From the NCBI RefSeq assembly GCF_901709675.1, contig NC_051108.1:3506631-3570630 (forward strand): a stretch of DNA of 64,000 bases, in the 5' to 3' direction. The notes below the pieces were generated by a model. It searched no databases and had not been told where the DNA came from. It worked only from the letters and a program-made list of their open reading frames with translations. The DNA is from Syngnathus acus (taxonomy: Eukaryota > Chordata > Actinopteri > Syngnathiformes > Syngnathidae). Positions 1 to 13,215 of this stretch are shown here, piece by piece. The translations under genes and the position numbers were made by a program. Numbering within the stretch: the first letter of the stretch is position 1; every line of letters begins with the position of its first letter.

Positions 1-1065
1 TTTTTTTTTTAAACTTGAAAATGATTAAACAGCTGGTATTGCATGACTAATTTCTAATTGGTGACATTCTAAATTGGAGACTATTGCAAATGGAACACCT
101 CTGAAATAGATTTATTTACATTTAAGTGTACCTAATGGGGTGACCGGTGAGTGCTGTATTACTGGAAAGCATTAAAGTGGAGTTCCAGTGGTAAAAATGA
201 GCAGTTGTTCCTGCTCAGTGGCTCCAGGATGGGGAGGCTGTAAAGCGGGATAACGACCCCCTCTGCTCCCCCTGCAGAGCGCCGCTGACAGGCTGCCACG
301 CATGCAGGCGAGCCGCTGATGATGTGCAATGATTCAGTCGTGGGATGTTGAGTGACTGAGCTCCCCGCGGGGCATTTAAGCCGCTGATGTAATAAACGGC
401 ACCGCTCACGGAGATCTCGTGAGCTCGTTTAGAGCTAATCTGCTGTATTATCCCCTGTGGAGCTATCAAAAAAATAATAATCACACTGGCCACGTGCATG
501 CATGCATGCATGCGTGGCTGCAGCGGCGTTATTTTAACGCCTAGTGTGAGCATTATCATGAATGGAAATAAGATGAAGGAGCGCCAATTGTTTTGGTAAA
601 ATGGCCGTGCAAAATCTGGAAGGTTGGATCAGTAGCCAGAACTTTGCACCTTTGGCCTCGTGAACGTGCTTGAGAAGATGAAATTCATTTCTATCTTGCG
701 CCAGCATTAAATAACATCATTTTCTTGTTTTGTTTGTGAAAGAACGGTAATGAAAATGATACTTTGACAAAGCTTATAATAATGATCCGTTTTGATTGAC
801 AGCGCTAGTTTGCAGCATTGAGGAAAATATTGCGCTATGCTGGCCAAAATATTAACAGCTTTTATTTTTAGTTTAGTTGCATTTTCAAAAAAATAATGTT
901 TACTTCAGATAAAAATATAAGAACAGTTTTCACGCACCCAAATCTGATGGAGATGCACATTTTGAATCAAAACAGAACGTGTTTTTTATTTATTCTATTA
1001 TATTGAATGTCAGTCATACTAAATTGCCCATCGACTAATTTAATACAAAATGCCCCTCTTTTTAG
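1..1065. other. Intron of tfap2b upstream of the first visible coding exon
   Basis: No coding exon is recognisable here. The stretch opens with a T run, and at about 489-513 it has a CATG-repeat tract flanked by CACGTG-like E-box sequence that forms a near-palindrome. The rest is AT-rich sequence leading to a pyrimidine-rich acceptor at 1051-1065. Confidence 0.6.
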
Positions 1066-4000
1066 TACCCATGCCACCTAAGAATATCGGTTCGTTGATG
1101 CTGGGCAAAGACGGCCTGATCGGTGGAGTCAGCGTCAACATCAACGAACTGTTTTGTTCGGTACCGGGTCGGCTGTCCCTGCTCAGCTCCACCTCCAAAT
1201 ACAAAGTGACCGTTGGGGAGGTGCAGAGGAGACTTTCCCCGCCCGAGTGCCTCAACGCATCCTTATTGGGGGGCGTGTTGCGAAGGTACACACACACACA
1301 CGCACAATTTTGCACTTCTATGCAAATCTCATGCAGACACTTTGAAACACACACACACACACAAATCACTTTAAACATCCCTCGTGGCATGCTTGCTCTA
1401 AAAGAAATACATTGCGCATGCTGTGTTCTCCAAATGTTTACATTATATTCCTATTTTTGACAGAGCAAAGTCCAAAAACGGTGGGAAATGCCTGAGGGAA
1501 AAACTAGAGAAGATTGGACTGAATTTACCTGCTGGGAGACGCAAGGCGGCAAATGTCACGTTACTAACGTCACTAGTTGAAGGTGATTATTAGAATCATT
1601 ATTTGAAATTTATAGGCTAGATATTTTTTCCCTCACTAAAGGGCGTGGCCTGATGTGTTGAGAGCCTGGGGAGGGGAGCCTGGGAAGCTAAATCAATTTG
1701 ATAAAACAATTGAAGCAACAATAATTATTATTATTTTAGATTTAATAGTTTCCATGAGCCTTGTTTGCATATTATTTTAATAGTTGAGCAATTTCTAAAA
1801 ATTATTAACTAATTCAAATAAATTCTAACAACTTATTGGGAATTGAGGTGAAAATATTTTGATGAACAGCAATTCATTGCAAACCCAAAAGTGGGCTTTT
1901 CTTTGCGCATGCACCCACGCTGACTCCCCTTGTGCAGGTGAGGCGGTGCACCTTGCCCGAGACTTCGGCTACATCTGCGAGACGGAGTTCCCCACCAAAG
2001 CCGTGAGCGAGTACCTCAACCGGCAGCATGCGGATCCCAACGAGCTCCACACGCGGAAAAACATGCTGCTGGCCACCAAGTGAGTTTGATGGTCCATTTG
2101 ATTGGATTCTCTTAAGGCTACTCTGCTGTTTGCTTTTTATTCTGAATAATTCTAATTTAAAAAAAATAAATAAATATCAATAATTAACACCAATATATTG
2201 GTACCTCAGCCCAAAGCAGCGGGTGCTCCCACACTTGACTGTCCCTCCACACAAAAACATATTGTTGCTATTTAATTTGAATGACATTACCTCACACATT
2301 GGGGTGAAAAATAGGCCATTCATCACCTCCAAATGGGGAGGGGGGGGATTTCTGGTTGAAGGAATTAGTGAGAAATTAAATCCTCCTTTCATTTTCCAGG
2401 GCCCTCTCTTTGGTCCTCCTCTTAAAGGATGGCCTGAGGGAGCAAAGCCTGCTGTGTGCTACAATATATACGCCTGGTTCATTCTGGCGCAGTGAGCATG
2501 GCAATGACATTTGGAGATGAGATTTTATTCATAGTTTTAACCCGGAATAAAATCTAATGTTTGATGATGGAAAATATCACCGCAAGAATTCCCTTTTAAA
2601 TTGGCTAGCTCTAATATTAAAGATATTTTATTTCTGGCAAATGTCAGCCCAAGAGTAGCGTTATCGGTCTTTAAAAGAATCGTTTGCACAAAACCTTTTC
2701 GGGCAGTGATATGTTTGATGTTGAACAATTAGAGCTCACTGACATTTGAAAATACAAGCATATTTGACCCTTTTTCTTGTCTTTCAGGCAATGTACTCAT
2801 CTCCATGTAAAGTTACTTGGAGTAATACATTTTACAAATACAATGTTGGGCGTAAATATATTTCGGATAGCAACAAAAATAAAAAAAGCTTGGTGCTTGG
2901 TATGGCTGATGTGCTCACCGGTGGATGTTTGATGCTCAGATGTGAACGTGCTCCACCACCGTGTGTCGGTGGTGCCTCTTAGAAATTCATTATTTATCAG
3001 TGAAGTGTTTCAAGTCATCAGAAAACAACAGTGAAGGGCCTAAAGTGTAGCCCGGGGTGGAGACTTCTTCTCTCTACTCAACTAACCCCAGCTGGGCTCG
3101 GCCTGCACCGCCTGTCACTCATTTGCTGCAGTGCTGCCCTTAGGCCTCTATAGCGAGTGTGTGTGTGTGTGTGGGGGGGGGGGGGGTACAGAGATCCCGT
3201 GAATATAAATTGGGCCCAAAGCTCAATGAAAAATGATGTGTTTGAATTTAACAAGGTGTCTAAAATGAGATGTTAAAAACCTATCGCCCCCACTTTAAGG
3301 CCTTCAAATATACATCCTATGTTGTGCCATTATTATTTGGGGTTGCCCTAATAAAAGGTCAGATGAAATTGTTAGCTGCCTTTTAAAAAAAAAAAGCGCT
3401 AATAAAATAAAAGCAAAAGAGACTATTTTTGGATTATTTACACAAACATTTGAAGGTGATCTAGATAAAACTATGACATGTTCGTATGTGTTAAATCGCT
3501 CGACCACAATGCAATTCAATATTATGCTTTTATAACCAAAGCAACAAATAACGCAACAGATAATCCACAGTTTTTGTTTTGTTTTATAAGGATTTTTTTT
3601 TCAAAAAGGTCTCCAGAGAAAACCTACAAGATGAAACATTAGATACGTTGTGGCAAAGTGCCTTCAAGTAAACTGCTAAATTTAAACATGAGAAAAAAAG
3701 CACAGGCAAAATGTCACATTATCTTAAAAGTGGGGGGGGGGGGGGGGGAATGGTGTTCAACTTAAAAAATTATACTTTAGAATTTTTTTCTGTTCATTTT
3801 GACACGAATTGTTGATGTATGCACTTTAAATGCCCAATTTTTCCATATCACAATTTCAGTTGCCATTGTCTTTGATAAATGGGTTACAATATTAGTTAAC
3901 TTTTGGAATTATGGCAATAATAACTCGTATTGCAGGCCTTGTTAAATATTTTTAGTATTCTATACATCGAGGGCCGCTGAAAAATGAGTAGTGGGCCGCA

Positions 4001-4437
4001 AATGGCCCCCTGAGAGCAGTTTGGACACCTCTACCATTGTGGATTGAGGTTACTCCTGAATATCTAATATCCGTTGAAGTGATCACTCTCACAGCAGCGC
4101 AGCCCTCCCTTTCTCTGAGCCGCCCTTTCTGACATGTCACTGCATTTCTTCCTCCAGACAGCTGTGTAAAGAGTTCACAGACCTGCTGGCCCAGGACAGG
4201 ACTCCCCTGGGCAACTCGAGGCCCAGCCCCATCCTGGAACCCGGCATCCAGAGCTGCCTCTCTCACTTTTCCTTCATCACACACGGCTTCGGTTCGCCCG
4301 CCATCTGTGCTGCGCTCACAGCCCTCCAAAACTACCTCACCGAGGCACTCAAAGGACTCGACAAGATGTTCCTCAACAACCCTCCCAACCGTCACGGGGA
4401 CAAGGCTGGCGAGAAAGAGGAAAAACAACGGAAATGA
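1066..4437 (+). CDS. tfap2b: Transcription factor AP-2 beta-like, last four coding exons (5' end outside window)
   Basis: Coding exons are 1066-1285, 1464-1582, 1938-2079 and 4158-4437 (stop TGA 4435-4437); all junctions are GT-AG and the frame is continuous. The translation covers the end of the linker and the whole basic helix-span-helix region that dimerises and binds GC-rich GCCNNNGGC sites in the nucleus. Visible landmarks are [20 protein letters not shown], the [18 protein letters not shown] block, [21 protein letters not shown], and the charged KEEKQRK C-terminus. Among AP-2 paralogues, remembered TFAP2B shares [31 protein letters not shown] and the DKMFLNN...NRH...GDK...KEEK tail, so tfap2b is preferred. 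TFAP2E is the nearest alternative because it shares [10 protein letters not shown] and LDKMF. Exons encoding the transactivation domain must lie left of position 1. The last intron is about 2.1 kb and the others are under 0.4 kb. Confidence 0.85.
2080..4157 (+). other. Last intron of tfap2b
   Basis: This 2.1 kb intron contains a TG run followed by a G run (3173-3186), a 17-G run (3732-3748), and a probable hAT terminal fragment near 3970-4034. The pyrimidine-rich acceptor lies directly before 4158. No extra coding exon is supported. Confidence 0.7.
3970..4034. mobile_element. Fragment of a hAT-like terminal region
   Basis: The sequence has GGGCCGC and GGCCCCC blocks followed by AGTTTGGACACC, resembling the terminus of the hAT-type elements at 16296 and 23556, whose ends read GAGTTTGACACC. 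Only one end is present and no target-site duplication can be defined. Confidence 0.45.
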
Positions 4438-5035
4438 CGTTGTTACTTGCAGCTTTACGCCGCCGAGACTGACTCACTGGCCTGCATGAGGGGGGGAAAA
4501 AAGGGAGGACCAAGTTCACAGAGGGATTGTTCATCTCTATTACCTTCTTTCACTCCCTGAGGACAAGCTGGCATTCCATCCATTTTGCTCCAGCATCAGA
4601 CCAGCGTGCTGTGTGCAGCAAGAGACATTTTGTGTGCGCTTTGTGTTTGTCTTCACGCAACAAAAGCATTGTGAGTATGAAGATAGGTGATCTATCGATA
4701 AAACAGATTTGTCTGGTTATTACACACAAAAAGAAAGGAAAGGTGTTTGTGAGGGGGTAATTTATGTGTGTACATATTTATTTATATTAATTTAAACGGT
4801 TGATTTTGTAAATACGTGCCAGCTATTTTGGAGTAGGCCTATTTATTTGTGATTTGATCTTTGTGAGTTGCCAGTGGGTGGGTGTGGGGCGGGGGGGATA
4901 TAAGGACTCATCCAATGTTTTTTCTGTTCTTATAGAGCTGTTGTCATGGTGCTGATGATGGGTAGACATCCTTTGAATTGTCCTGTGCTTTCATTTCTAT
5001 CACATTGATAATAAACCATGTGTTTTATTATGAGT
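4438..5035 (+). other. tfap2b 3'UTR
   Basis: The stretch between the stop codon and the AATAAA at 5010-5015 has no coding potential. The 3' end at about 5035 is inferred from the hexamer alone. Confidence 0.6.
5010..5015 (+). promoter_or_regulatory. tfap2b polyadenylation signal
   Basis: A canonical AATAAA lies about 570 nt after the tfap2b stop and is followed by a T/G-rich stretch. Confidence 0.65.
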
Positions 5036-8000
5036 GGTATGCTGCGGGCACCTTTCCTCCATAAAAACGCTGGCTGCACTATTTATAATGCTCGTACTGT
5101 ATTTCAAATATGCACTGATTGGATGTTTTAATTCCATCAGAAAAGAAACGTTTTGAAAAACGAAATCTGATGAAAAGCCAAAAAATGCACCAAAAGAAAG
5201 GCAAATATAATGGTCATCGTCTCTAAATGTATCCCACTAACAAACTTCAACGAAATTAGCAAAACAAAGCAGGTCCGCTCACATGAAACTATCTGCTGCA
5301 TTTTGAATCAAATTTAAGAGGAAGAAAATCTGCATACCAAAATTATGTTTGTAGCAGCTGATGCAAAACAGTGAAATAAAAAAAAAATTATCATTTGTTC
5401 ACAAGGTTTGAATTACATCTATTTTTTGCGGCGCAATTTCAATGGCTTCATTTGAAGAGCAAATTTCTATTTTGGAAACTTTTTTTTTTTTCCCCAGGGA
5501 CCCAAAGCAAGCCTTTTAACCAAACAATACAACAATATATAATAAAATATAAGAGAAAGTTTGTTTGTTTTTGTTAAATAATGTGTATAGAAGTATTTGT
5601 AGCAAACCAAAGCTAAACTGAATAATAAATAAATAAATAAAATTAAATAAAATGACTGATTTTATAGATATTTTACACTACACAACCTTAAGGTCACTCC
5701 CAGCTTGTGCATAACTAATTTCCAGTTCTGTAAATTAAAAAAAAAAAAAAAAAAAGGGTACATTTTCTGACACGTTCTCCACTTTCAAAAACTTTGATGT
5801 TACACAAACTATAATAATTTTAGGTTAGCTTAGTATTAGTGTCACTAACATTACTGTCAAGCAGAATTTTTTTTTTTTTTACCCAACACTGCTATACTAG
5901 CATCTTATCAAGTGTTCTTTGCACACAATAGCCATTTTAACTACAACACTAGCAAAACTGCTACTGGTAATAATAGACCAGATACTGGTATGTCATCATG
6001 CAATGTATTCCAGAGCATGCACACAGCAGGATAGATTCCAGCGAGATAATTGGCTGTATTCTGGAGGCCTCGCACTCGCACGTGCGTAAGGGGAAAGGAA
6101 TTGTGCCTTGGGGGGGGCTTCTGTGTTGGCTATCTTCTCCTATGGTGGCTATCTTGCAATGTACTAATGATGGGAGAGCACGTGACAGCGCTGGTTCGAG
6201 CAGGGCGAGATTTTGAAATCAGGCTTTTTTTTTTTTTTTAAACAATCCACATTGGTAAAAAAAAAAATAGATAGCAAGAGGGAAGCGAGAGAAAGGGAAG
6301 GCGAGAAGGAGCGAGTGATAGAGGCAGCCTGGGGCTTAGCGTGACCCGTGGAGTGGAACGTCGTGTGACGCAGGTGCAGAGTTCAGAACCTGCACGTCCG
6401 CGAGCAATTCCCGTCCAACAAAAAGGAGAAGCTATTGAGAATCAGTGGCTACACAACAAAGACCGGTCCCATGTTGTCCTACTGGACTAAACATTGCAAA
6501 GTGAAATTTTCAAAGCCCTGGATTTTATTATTTGTTTTAACCTAACACTGCTAGATAGATTATAAGCATAAAGTATACTGTGCATCTTCTATTGCTCAAA
6601 CTATATGATGACATTGTTTTCATGAAAATGTCAAGGTGCAATACTTTAAGGTTGAAAGTGATCCAGCTGTGGAAAAAAAACCTGAGTCCATAACAACTCA
6701 GCTCATCCATGTAGACGTTACGTCTTGCATCCTGTGTCACCCTGTCATTTGGACAGAAAGTGAAGAAGCACGTTGCCATCAGCAAAGCCTTGCAGCTCTT
6801 TGTCACCCAACGGGCTGTAAAAATTCTTATCCCACACACACACACACATATATGCAGTTTATCCAGCATGCAGACAGCCAAGTGCAGGTCGGGAGTAATT
6901 CCTGCTCACAGCACTGTGCTGCAGGCTGTGAAGGCGCTGGATATTTCATTATTCATTAATTTACTGTTTAACAAATCCTGTCATTACTGAGCTAGAGCTG
7001 ATTTCTTTCTCTCTCACACATGCACAAAGAAACACACACACACTCATAGTAGCGGGTGTCAGGCGTTGCAAATCGGCCTGTTTGATCCTGGCCTTCTCAA
7101 CAAATGTGTGGAGAGCCATGAATAATAACACGCAGAGCTTTGGTGGAACGAGCAAGCGTGACAGTACCGCACAAAAAAAAAAAAAAAAAAAAGCCCTTTA
7201 GCGTGCAGCAAAAGTCCGCTGGGGCCCACAATAGACGCCCGAGGTTCTTTATATGTAAAGACAAAACTAACAGTTGGCACAAGTGTGATCGATATGAAAG
7301 GCAAGGCCCCCCCCACCCACACAGAAGGTAAGAATGACATTTTCTTTTTTTTTTTTTGCATAAAAGAGGGTTAGCACAGCTGCTGTGTATTTTATTCACT
7401 CGTAACATTAATGACATGTTTACGTGTTTGTCGTTGGCTCAAGTTCTGAGAGTCATGAAAATTCATTTGGTGTAAAAGGGAAAGGGCTAAAAATAACAAT
7501 AAATAGTTGATTGATTATTAATACAATTGTGATATGATGCATCACATTAAGAACTAAAAAGACAAATATGTCTTTTTAGATATCAGAAACACAAAAGAAA
7601 GTGCATCTCTCCTTTATTTTTATCTGAAATAGTTTTGTCAAAAACTTTTGACTTCCCTCTAGTTCAAGTTAAGGGGTCATCTAAACGTGTGCATTCATTT
7701 TGCGGCAAAAAAAATAATAATTCTTTCCTTAATCATTTTGGGCATAAATGGGACGGGGGGGGGGGGGGGGTGGAAAGCCAGCTGAAAGACTCAAAAGCAC
7801 AAGTCTGTAGTTAAAACCTTGAAAGCGTGACACTCAAAAGCCAAAAGGGAACTGAGTGACATTCCAAGGAGAAGGAAAGCGGCGGGGTCGCTCAATGTGC
7901 TGGCCCTCACCTACACCATGACCGACTTGATGTCATTAACACGTGACATATGTAGAGCTGACGAGGAGTGGCTGGAGGTCGTTCGTGTGTCTGCAGGGCC

Positions 8001-9024
8001 CGGCCCGGCCGAGTCGAGCAGCTCTTCGGTGTCTGCCGTTGAGACGCAACGTGCGGATCAGTATGCATGAGGGACAATGTGCACGGATGGTAGCTTAGGG
8101 CGAGGTGTGGGTGGGACTTATTGCTGTATTGGGAGAAGGAGTGCGGGTGGGGGTTGGGGTAGGGGGGCTGGGAGGGATGCTAGCAGTCAGACTCCCTTAA
8201 GGACTGTTTGAAGATATTAAGTTGAAGTGACAGTGGCCACTGCTGCTACTGAGGCAAGGCGCCTTCTCCAGACGGCTCAAGGTCACAGAGGAGGACACGC
8301 TCCTGTCACCAAGCCACTCATGCTCATTTCGACACGGCAACATACAGTACAATCGTACCAACAACAAAAAATGACAGATTATGCTATTCAACATTAAAAA
8401 GAACAAAGACCATACTTGATGTGTTTTGGATCAAATCTATTTGGCTCGTGTCGTCACTCAGAATGTTGTCACCTAGTCATGTGACCAATTTTTCCAAGGA
8501 ATGTACCTGTTGCATATTTGACCAAAAAGTAGTAACATGACAAGGATGACAACAGTGCTGAAAAGGTTCAAGTTGTCATTTGACTAACATTTATTTATAG
8601 GGAAATATGACTGAAAGATAAATACAATGCTCCAAACACAAGTTATGCCTTTAAAACTGTGCTTAATACTTTACTTTGTTCATCCTTAAACATTAAAGAC
8701 AACAGTAAATTAAAAAGTGCATCAATTTGCCTAAAAAAAAAAAAAAGAAGGCACCACTGCCATCTACTGTAGAGGATGTGCAATTACACTATTCTAATTA
8801 GTCCCAAAAAAAATGTTCCCCTGGGTCCTCCCCCGTGTTTGAAAAGCACTGCTCTAAAGTCACACAAAAACAAATAAAGATTCTGTCCATGTGTTTTTTG
8901 TTGACTTTTTACATACATTTTCTTCATACATAACTTGCAAAAGAAAATCGACACTAAAAAAAAAAGGGTATTAAAATCCTAATATAAAAAGAGAAGATGA
9001 CTATAGGCTACAGAAGATTTGTTT
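5036..9024. other. Intergenic, no gene recognised
   Basis: The region is AT-rich with A and T runs, short CA tracts (about 6834-6848 and 7030-7042), an 18-G run near 7755 and purine-rich sequence near 6270-6320. Its open reading frames show no family resemblance, no splice-consistent conservation and low-complexity content. A G-quadruplex-like motif and a SINE head at the right edge are listed separately. Confidence 0.6.
8145..8176 (+). other. Potential G-quadruplex motif
   Basis: Six consecutive G tracts of three to six Gs are separated by one- or two-base spacers, fitting the G3+N1-7 consensus on the + strand. Function is unknown, and no promoter is identified beside it. Confidence 0.5.
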
Positions 9025-9118
9025 TGCCAGAGAACATGCTGGGAGAGCCAGAGGTGGAATCGAACCTGCACCCTCCAAACTGTGAGGCTGACATGCCAGT
9101 ATGCCACCGAGCCACCAC
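9025..9118 (-). mobile_element. tRNA-derived SINE head fragment
   Basis: On the minus strand, an A-box-like TGGCTCGGTGG (9104-9114) is followed by a perfect B box GGTTCGATTCC (9056-9066). The downstream sequence reads CATGTTCTC, common in fish tRNA-type SINEs. The body and tail are degraded, so this is an old fragment rather than a functional tRNA: no acceptor stem pairs. Confidence 0.65.
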
Positions 9119-9449
9119 AACCCACACAATTAAAGTTTATTTTTTAATAGTAATAATTAAATATCCATGCATATATCCTGCGCTCCATCCAACCCTCAAC
9201 CCGCCTCCACCTTGCCCAATATTCATCCACCCCACAATCCCTTGAGAACTGGTTGTTATTAGATGTGCTTATTGTTTGAGGAATTCATGGGTCAAAGCAA
9301 TTACAGACAAACAGGGATGGGGGGGGAATTCATTACGGAATTATTTCAATCCTGCCAAAGGGTGAGGCAAATCAGTAGCAATGTGATGACAAATATTTAG
9401 CTGTAGTACATAAAACTAGTTAGAGGAGCCAAAAATGCTAAACTAATTA

Positions 9450-9850
9450 TCGTATTTTCCGGACTATAAGGCGCACCGGACTATAAGGCGCACCTTCAAT
9501 GAATGGCCCATTTTAAAACTTTGTCCTTATATAAGACGCACCGGACTATAAGGCGCACCATTAATGCATCATGTCAGATTTTGAATCCAAATCAAATCAT
9601 TCTCCATTTTATCTTTATTTCAACTTCAGACGCAACAAATGACTTTATAATCACAAAATAATGATCCATAGTCTTTTTGATTCATGATTCATAGTCTTCA
9701 GCGGGCCACTTATGATTGATTTCATGACCCAATGCTTCGGGCCAGTTTAAATTTAGGAATTTGGTCCTTATATAAGGCGCACCGGACTATAAGGCGCACT
9801 GTTGGCTTTTGAGAAAATTTTAGGTGCGCCTTATAGTCCGGAAAATATGG
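9450..9850. mobile_element. TA-flanked MITE, copy 1 (type I core)
   Basis: This 401 bp element has inverted termini close to CCGTATTTTCCGG and TA on both sides (9448-9449 and 9851-9852). The subterminal GGACTATAAGGCGCACC module is repeated. The core contains CAGACGCAACAAATGAC and GCTTCGGGCCAGTTTAAATT, also found in the copies at 37911, 42493, 46874 and 55883. It has no coding capacity. TA duplication fits a Tc1/mariner-type mobiliser; this is the only intergenic copy in the window. Confidence 0.85.
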
Positions 9851-9852
9851 TA

Positions 9853-12800
9853 GATGCTACTGAGCTCTGATTTAAGTGTCAGTGTAAAGAAACATTTTCG
9901 TACCACCACAAATGACAACTAGGCCATCATGACAAGGCTAAGAACATTAAAAGCAATCAAACCTATTTTTCAGTCTACAGTCTTAGCATGAAAATGTTTG
10001 AAGCCGCACTTAATTGATTGACCCTGTTAAGTACCCCCTCAGAGCCTGCTGGCATTATGAATTGATTTACTTTCAAAAGAAACATTTGCACGGTTCCTCC
10101 TAATCCCTCCTTTTAAATAAACAGAGCGCTTGTGTCACCGGGGATGGAGGAGCCAACACAAGCGCTCGCTGTCCATTTACGTTTTAGTTTAACAAGTTAG
10201 GTGTTGACTTATTTGAGAAATCTTCCACAATATGAAACCAAGTCTGTGTCAGATCAATTTAACCCTGCAAAAATCATATCAGATCAACGAATCTAGCTTC
10301 CTTCTTGTCCATCCTTCCACATTATAATGTAAATGCATTGCAAACAGGTAAAGCGTGACCACAGATTTGGCAACAGGAATTCTGGCGAGATAAGAGCACG
10401 TCTGATCATTTGTTATCGAAGAAGATGATGAGAGAGGAGTGGAGGGGGGGCAGTGTATTATCTGCGGTGTTTTCAGATATAATAGAAATTCATCTTTGGC
10501 TCACAGACTGCGTGAAAGAGAGAAAGAGTTTGCCTCGGGGCAATGGAGGTCTCTGCTCGGTGTCTGAACAAAATGCCTAGTCTGATCGAGTGAGCAAGGC
10601 CGTGAACCGACCATCTGCCCCTATAGCGTTGAGCCCAGCCTCATAACACTTAATACTCGGTGTGTGCGTGTTAAGGCTAGACAGGGATATAACCACCAGT
10701 CCAAATCCGTATGAATACACAGGAAACAAAAAACTAATTTCATCGTGAGAGAATTGCAGTGCAATTAATAGAATTATTTTTTTTTCCCCAAAAATATGGA
10801 GAGCGTCGTTTCAATATTGCTAGCATGTGTGGAAAATTCGCCGAGTGTAAGACAAGGAGACAAAAGGGGACACTGGTTTGGCCAAAAGGCTCCTTGGGTT
10901 ACCTTGGACAGCAGCACAAGGGCTTTTCTTGACGTGGACCAGAGAGGACAGGAGGAGGCCCGGCCGTGACACTCATCGTAACCGAAGCCTCCATCTGTAC
11001 TGGTGTCTCCCCACCAGTCAAGTAGCCAAACACACACATACGCAACAACGCGGTTGCCTCTAATTGATTGTGACAGTGCTCACATTCTGTTAGGCCCCAC
11101 AGTGTTTTTGCATGTCACTGACCATAACCCAAACATACATTTCTTTAAAGGAGCTACACCACAGGACATGGGGCGTGGACACCCGAGGAATACCACAAGA
11201 CAAGGGTGTGGGGAGGGAAGGAGAACACATGCCTGCAGGGTCATGTCGTATCTCCGACGTTAGGGCAAAGTCAGGGGCTGCGGAATAAAGTAAGCGGCAA
11301 AGCTAGACTTTGCACCGGGCCGAAATATTCATCATCCTGCATGGATGCTTCTCCAAGTACAAGTACAAGAAAATGTAGTATGGTTGAACACTATTCATGG
11401 ACAAAATTAAAAATATTTCATGGTATGATAAAAAAATTGGTGCCGATAATAAAGCAAAAATGTTGAGTTGAAATATCATAAGTTCAAAAATATTCAGTTT
11501 GGTTTATTTAGCTCCAGCCCGTTTTTATTGGTTAGTAGGGGAACGCGACGAGGTTAGGTAAATTCTAAGTTAGTACAGTCTGATATCAATTTATTGGACT
11601 TATTGGGGTAAGGGGTCATCTGACACTACAATACTTTTTTTTCTTTGGCCTAAAAAAAGAAAAAAAAAACATAGCCTAATAAATACACACATGAATAAAA
11701 TTCAAAGTATTGAAAAAGTTTATCCAAAGTTTTTGGGGGATTATGGCATGGTGTTGTTGAACTTTTTTTCCACTTCAGGTTTCTACAATTTTTTTTTTTT
11801 TTGAAGTGTGCCAAGAACTTGGAAACAATAGCCTGTCGACAACGCAAAGACAATGGCGCTAATAGAGCGAGAATATTTTCCAGTGGCAACAATAGGTTAT
11901 TCTTATGAGTCATTGCACATACACACAAACACAACCGCACGCAAGGAACAGATTGGGCTTGACTGACAGCTCTGACCTCAATGTGCATATTTCTGCTACC
12001 CCTCAAGGCACAGGCACACCAGCGCACACACAAACAGACAAACACACCTTGCACTTGTCTGTTCAAATGCTCAAAACCTTTTATGCATGCAATGTACGTA
12101 TGTGCTTAAGTATCAATTTGCAGATTTTGTCATTTGTGTTGTTTAGGTGAGGCTGAGTCAGTTGCTCTGGAAAAATGTGAAACGCATTAAATGTGATTTA
12201 AATGCAAGTCAAGGGTTGGCAAACTTTTGGAGACGAAGGAAAAATCTTTCCAAGGACAGGCCAATTAAATACGCCTAAGGATATAGTAGTTCGATTTTTT
12301 TAAGAACTATTTCAACCTAAATAATACAATTTTCTCATTTTTGCCAGTTTGGGTTTAGCACCGCTTGACATATTCAAATTTGTATCCATTTTTATTCAAT
12401 GGAAAATCACGGTTATATCCTAGCTTTTTAATTGGCTAAGGTATGAAGGGCAAATTGGTTCACTAGTATTATTGGCTTCCTAGTTTACATCTGTGCAGCT
12501 TTTTGGAAATTCTCTATGACATATGACAATTTATTGCAAATTATTTCACAGAACCCTTTTTTAGGTTACTTGAGTATTTTTTTTTTTATTGACATTTTCA
12601 GAACATAATATTGGGGAACCATCCATAGCAATAAAAAAAAAAAGCCAATTTCACGCTTAATGGGTCGACAGAGATACAAATATTTGTAGATAAGCAACAA
12701 GTCCATTTTCCATTTTAATATTCAAACTTGAAAAGAAAAAAAAAAAGTTATGCAATTCATTCATTTTTACATGGGGCCATTCAAAGAGGAACAGATGGCA

Positions 12801-13085
12801 GCAGTGACTCGATTTGTTCCTGTTATTTTAGGCAAAACTGGAAAATATTCCCACCTCGTTATCATGAAATCATATTTAATTGAAATGAATTGACTTGGCC
12901 ATAAATATATTACCTACCCTGATGCAACTGGGATGCAAATAGTCTATTTGAAACTTGCAACAACAAAAAAAGTCCATTATAGCTTGACACACACAACATA
13001 CATACCAAACAAACAAGCAGATAACGGAGGCTGTTTGCTAGAACGCGGTGTCAAAATAAAAAGCGAGAGGAGGGCTCACCATCTT
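9853..13085. other. Intergenic, no gene recognised
   Basis: The stretch contains AT-rich unique sequence with short CA tracts (about 11031, 11922 and 12027) and A/T runs. A sequence near 12212-12230 vaguely resembles a hAT terminus but has no partner end. No coding exon is supported on either strand. Confidence 0.55.
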
Positions 13086-13215
13086 CTCCATTAAGGCTGA
13101 CAAATTCTCCCTGCTAATTTGCGTTTGGTTAATTAACTAATTACTGAGGATGTCTGAGGGCGAGGCTGTCTGTCAGCCTGTATCAGTAATTATTTTCATC
13201 GTTTTAATTAGACTC
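13086..13215. promoter_or_regulatory. Candidate conserved noncoding element
   Basis: The segment is free of repeats and packed with overlapping homeodomain-core motifs (TTAATTAAC, TAATTACT, GTAATTATT, TTTTAATTAG). This is the texture typical of vertebrate developmental enhancers beside transcription-factor genes such as tfap2b. The call rests on motif density alone; conservation was not tested. Confidence 0.35.

Noticed and set aside
3952-4428. 158-codon antisense frame over the last tfap2b exon
   Set aside because: It is the complement of a strongly conserved coding exon and extends into a transposon fragment.
1066-4437. Naming this AP-2 gene tfap2e
   Set aside because: Some residues match TFAP2E ([13 protein letters not shown], LDKMF), but the remembered TFAP2B tail and the [24 protein letters not shown] blocks fit better, and linkage to chromosome-6 genes agrees. 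A phylogenetic tree would decide.
9025-9118. Functional tRNA gene
   Set aside because: A and B boxes are present, but no acceptor-stem pairing is possible and the downstream sequence is SINE-like.
12200-12270. hAT terminus-like GGGTTGGCAAACTTTTGG
   Set aside because: It is a single short match with no partner end, duplication or second copy.
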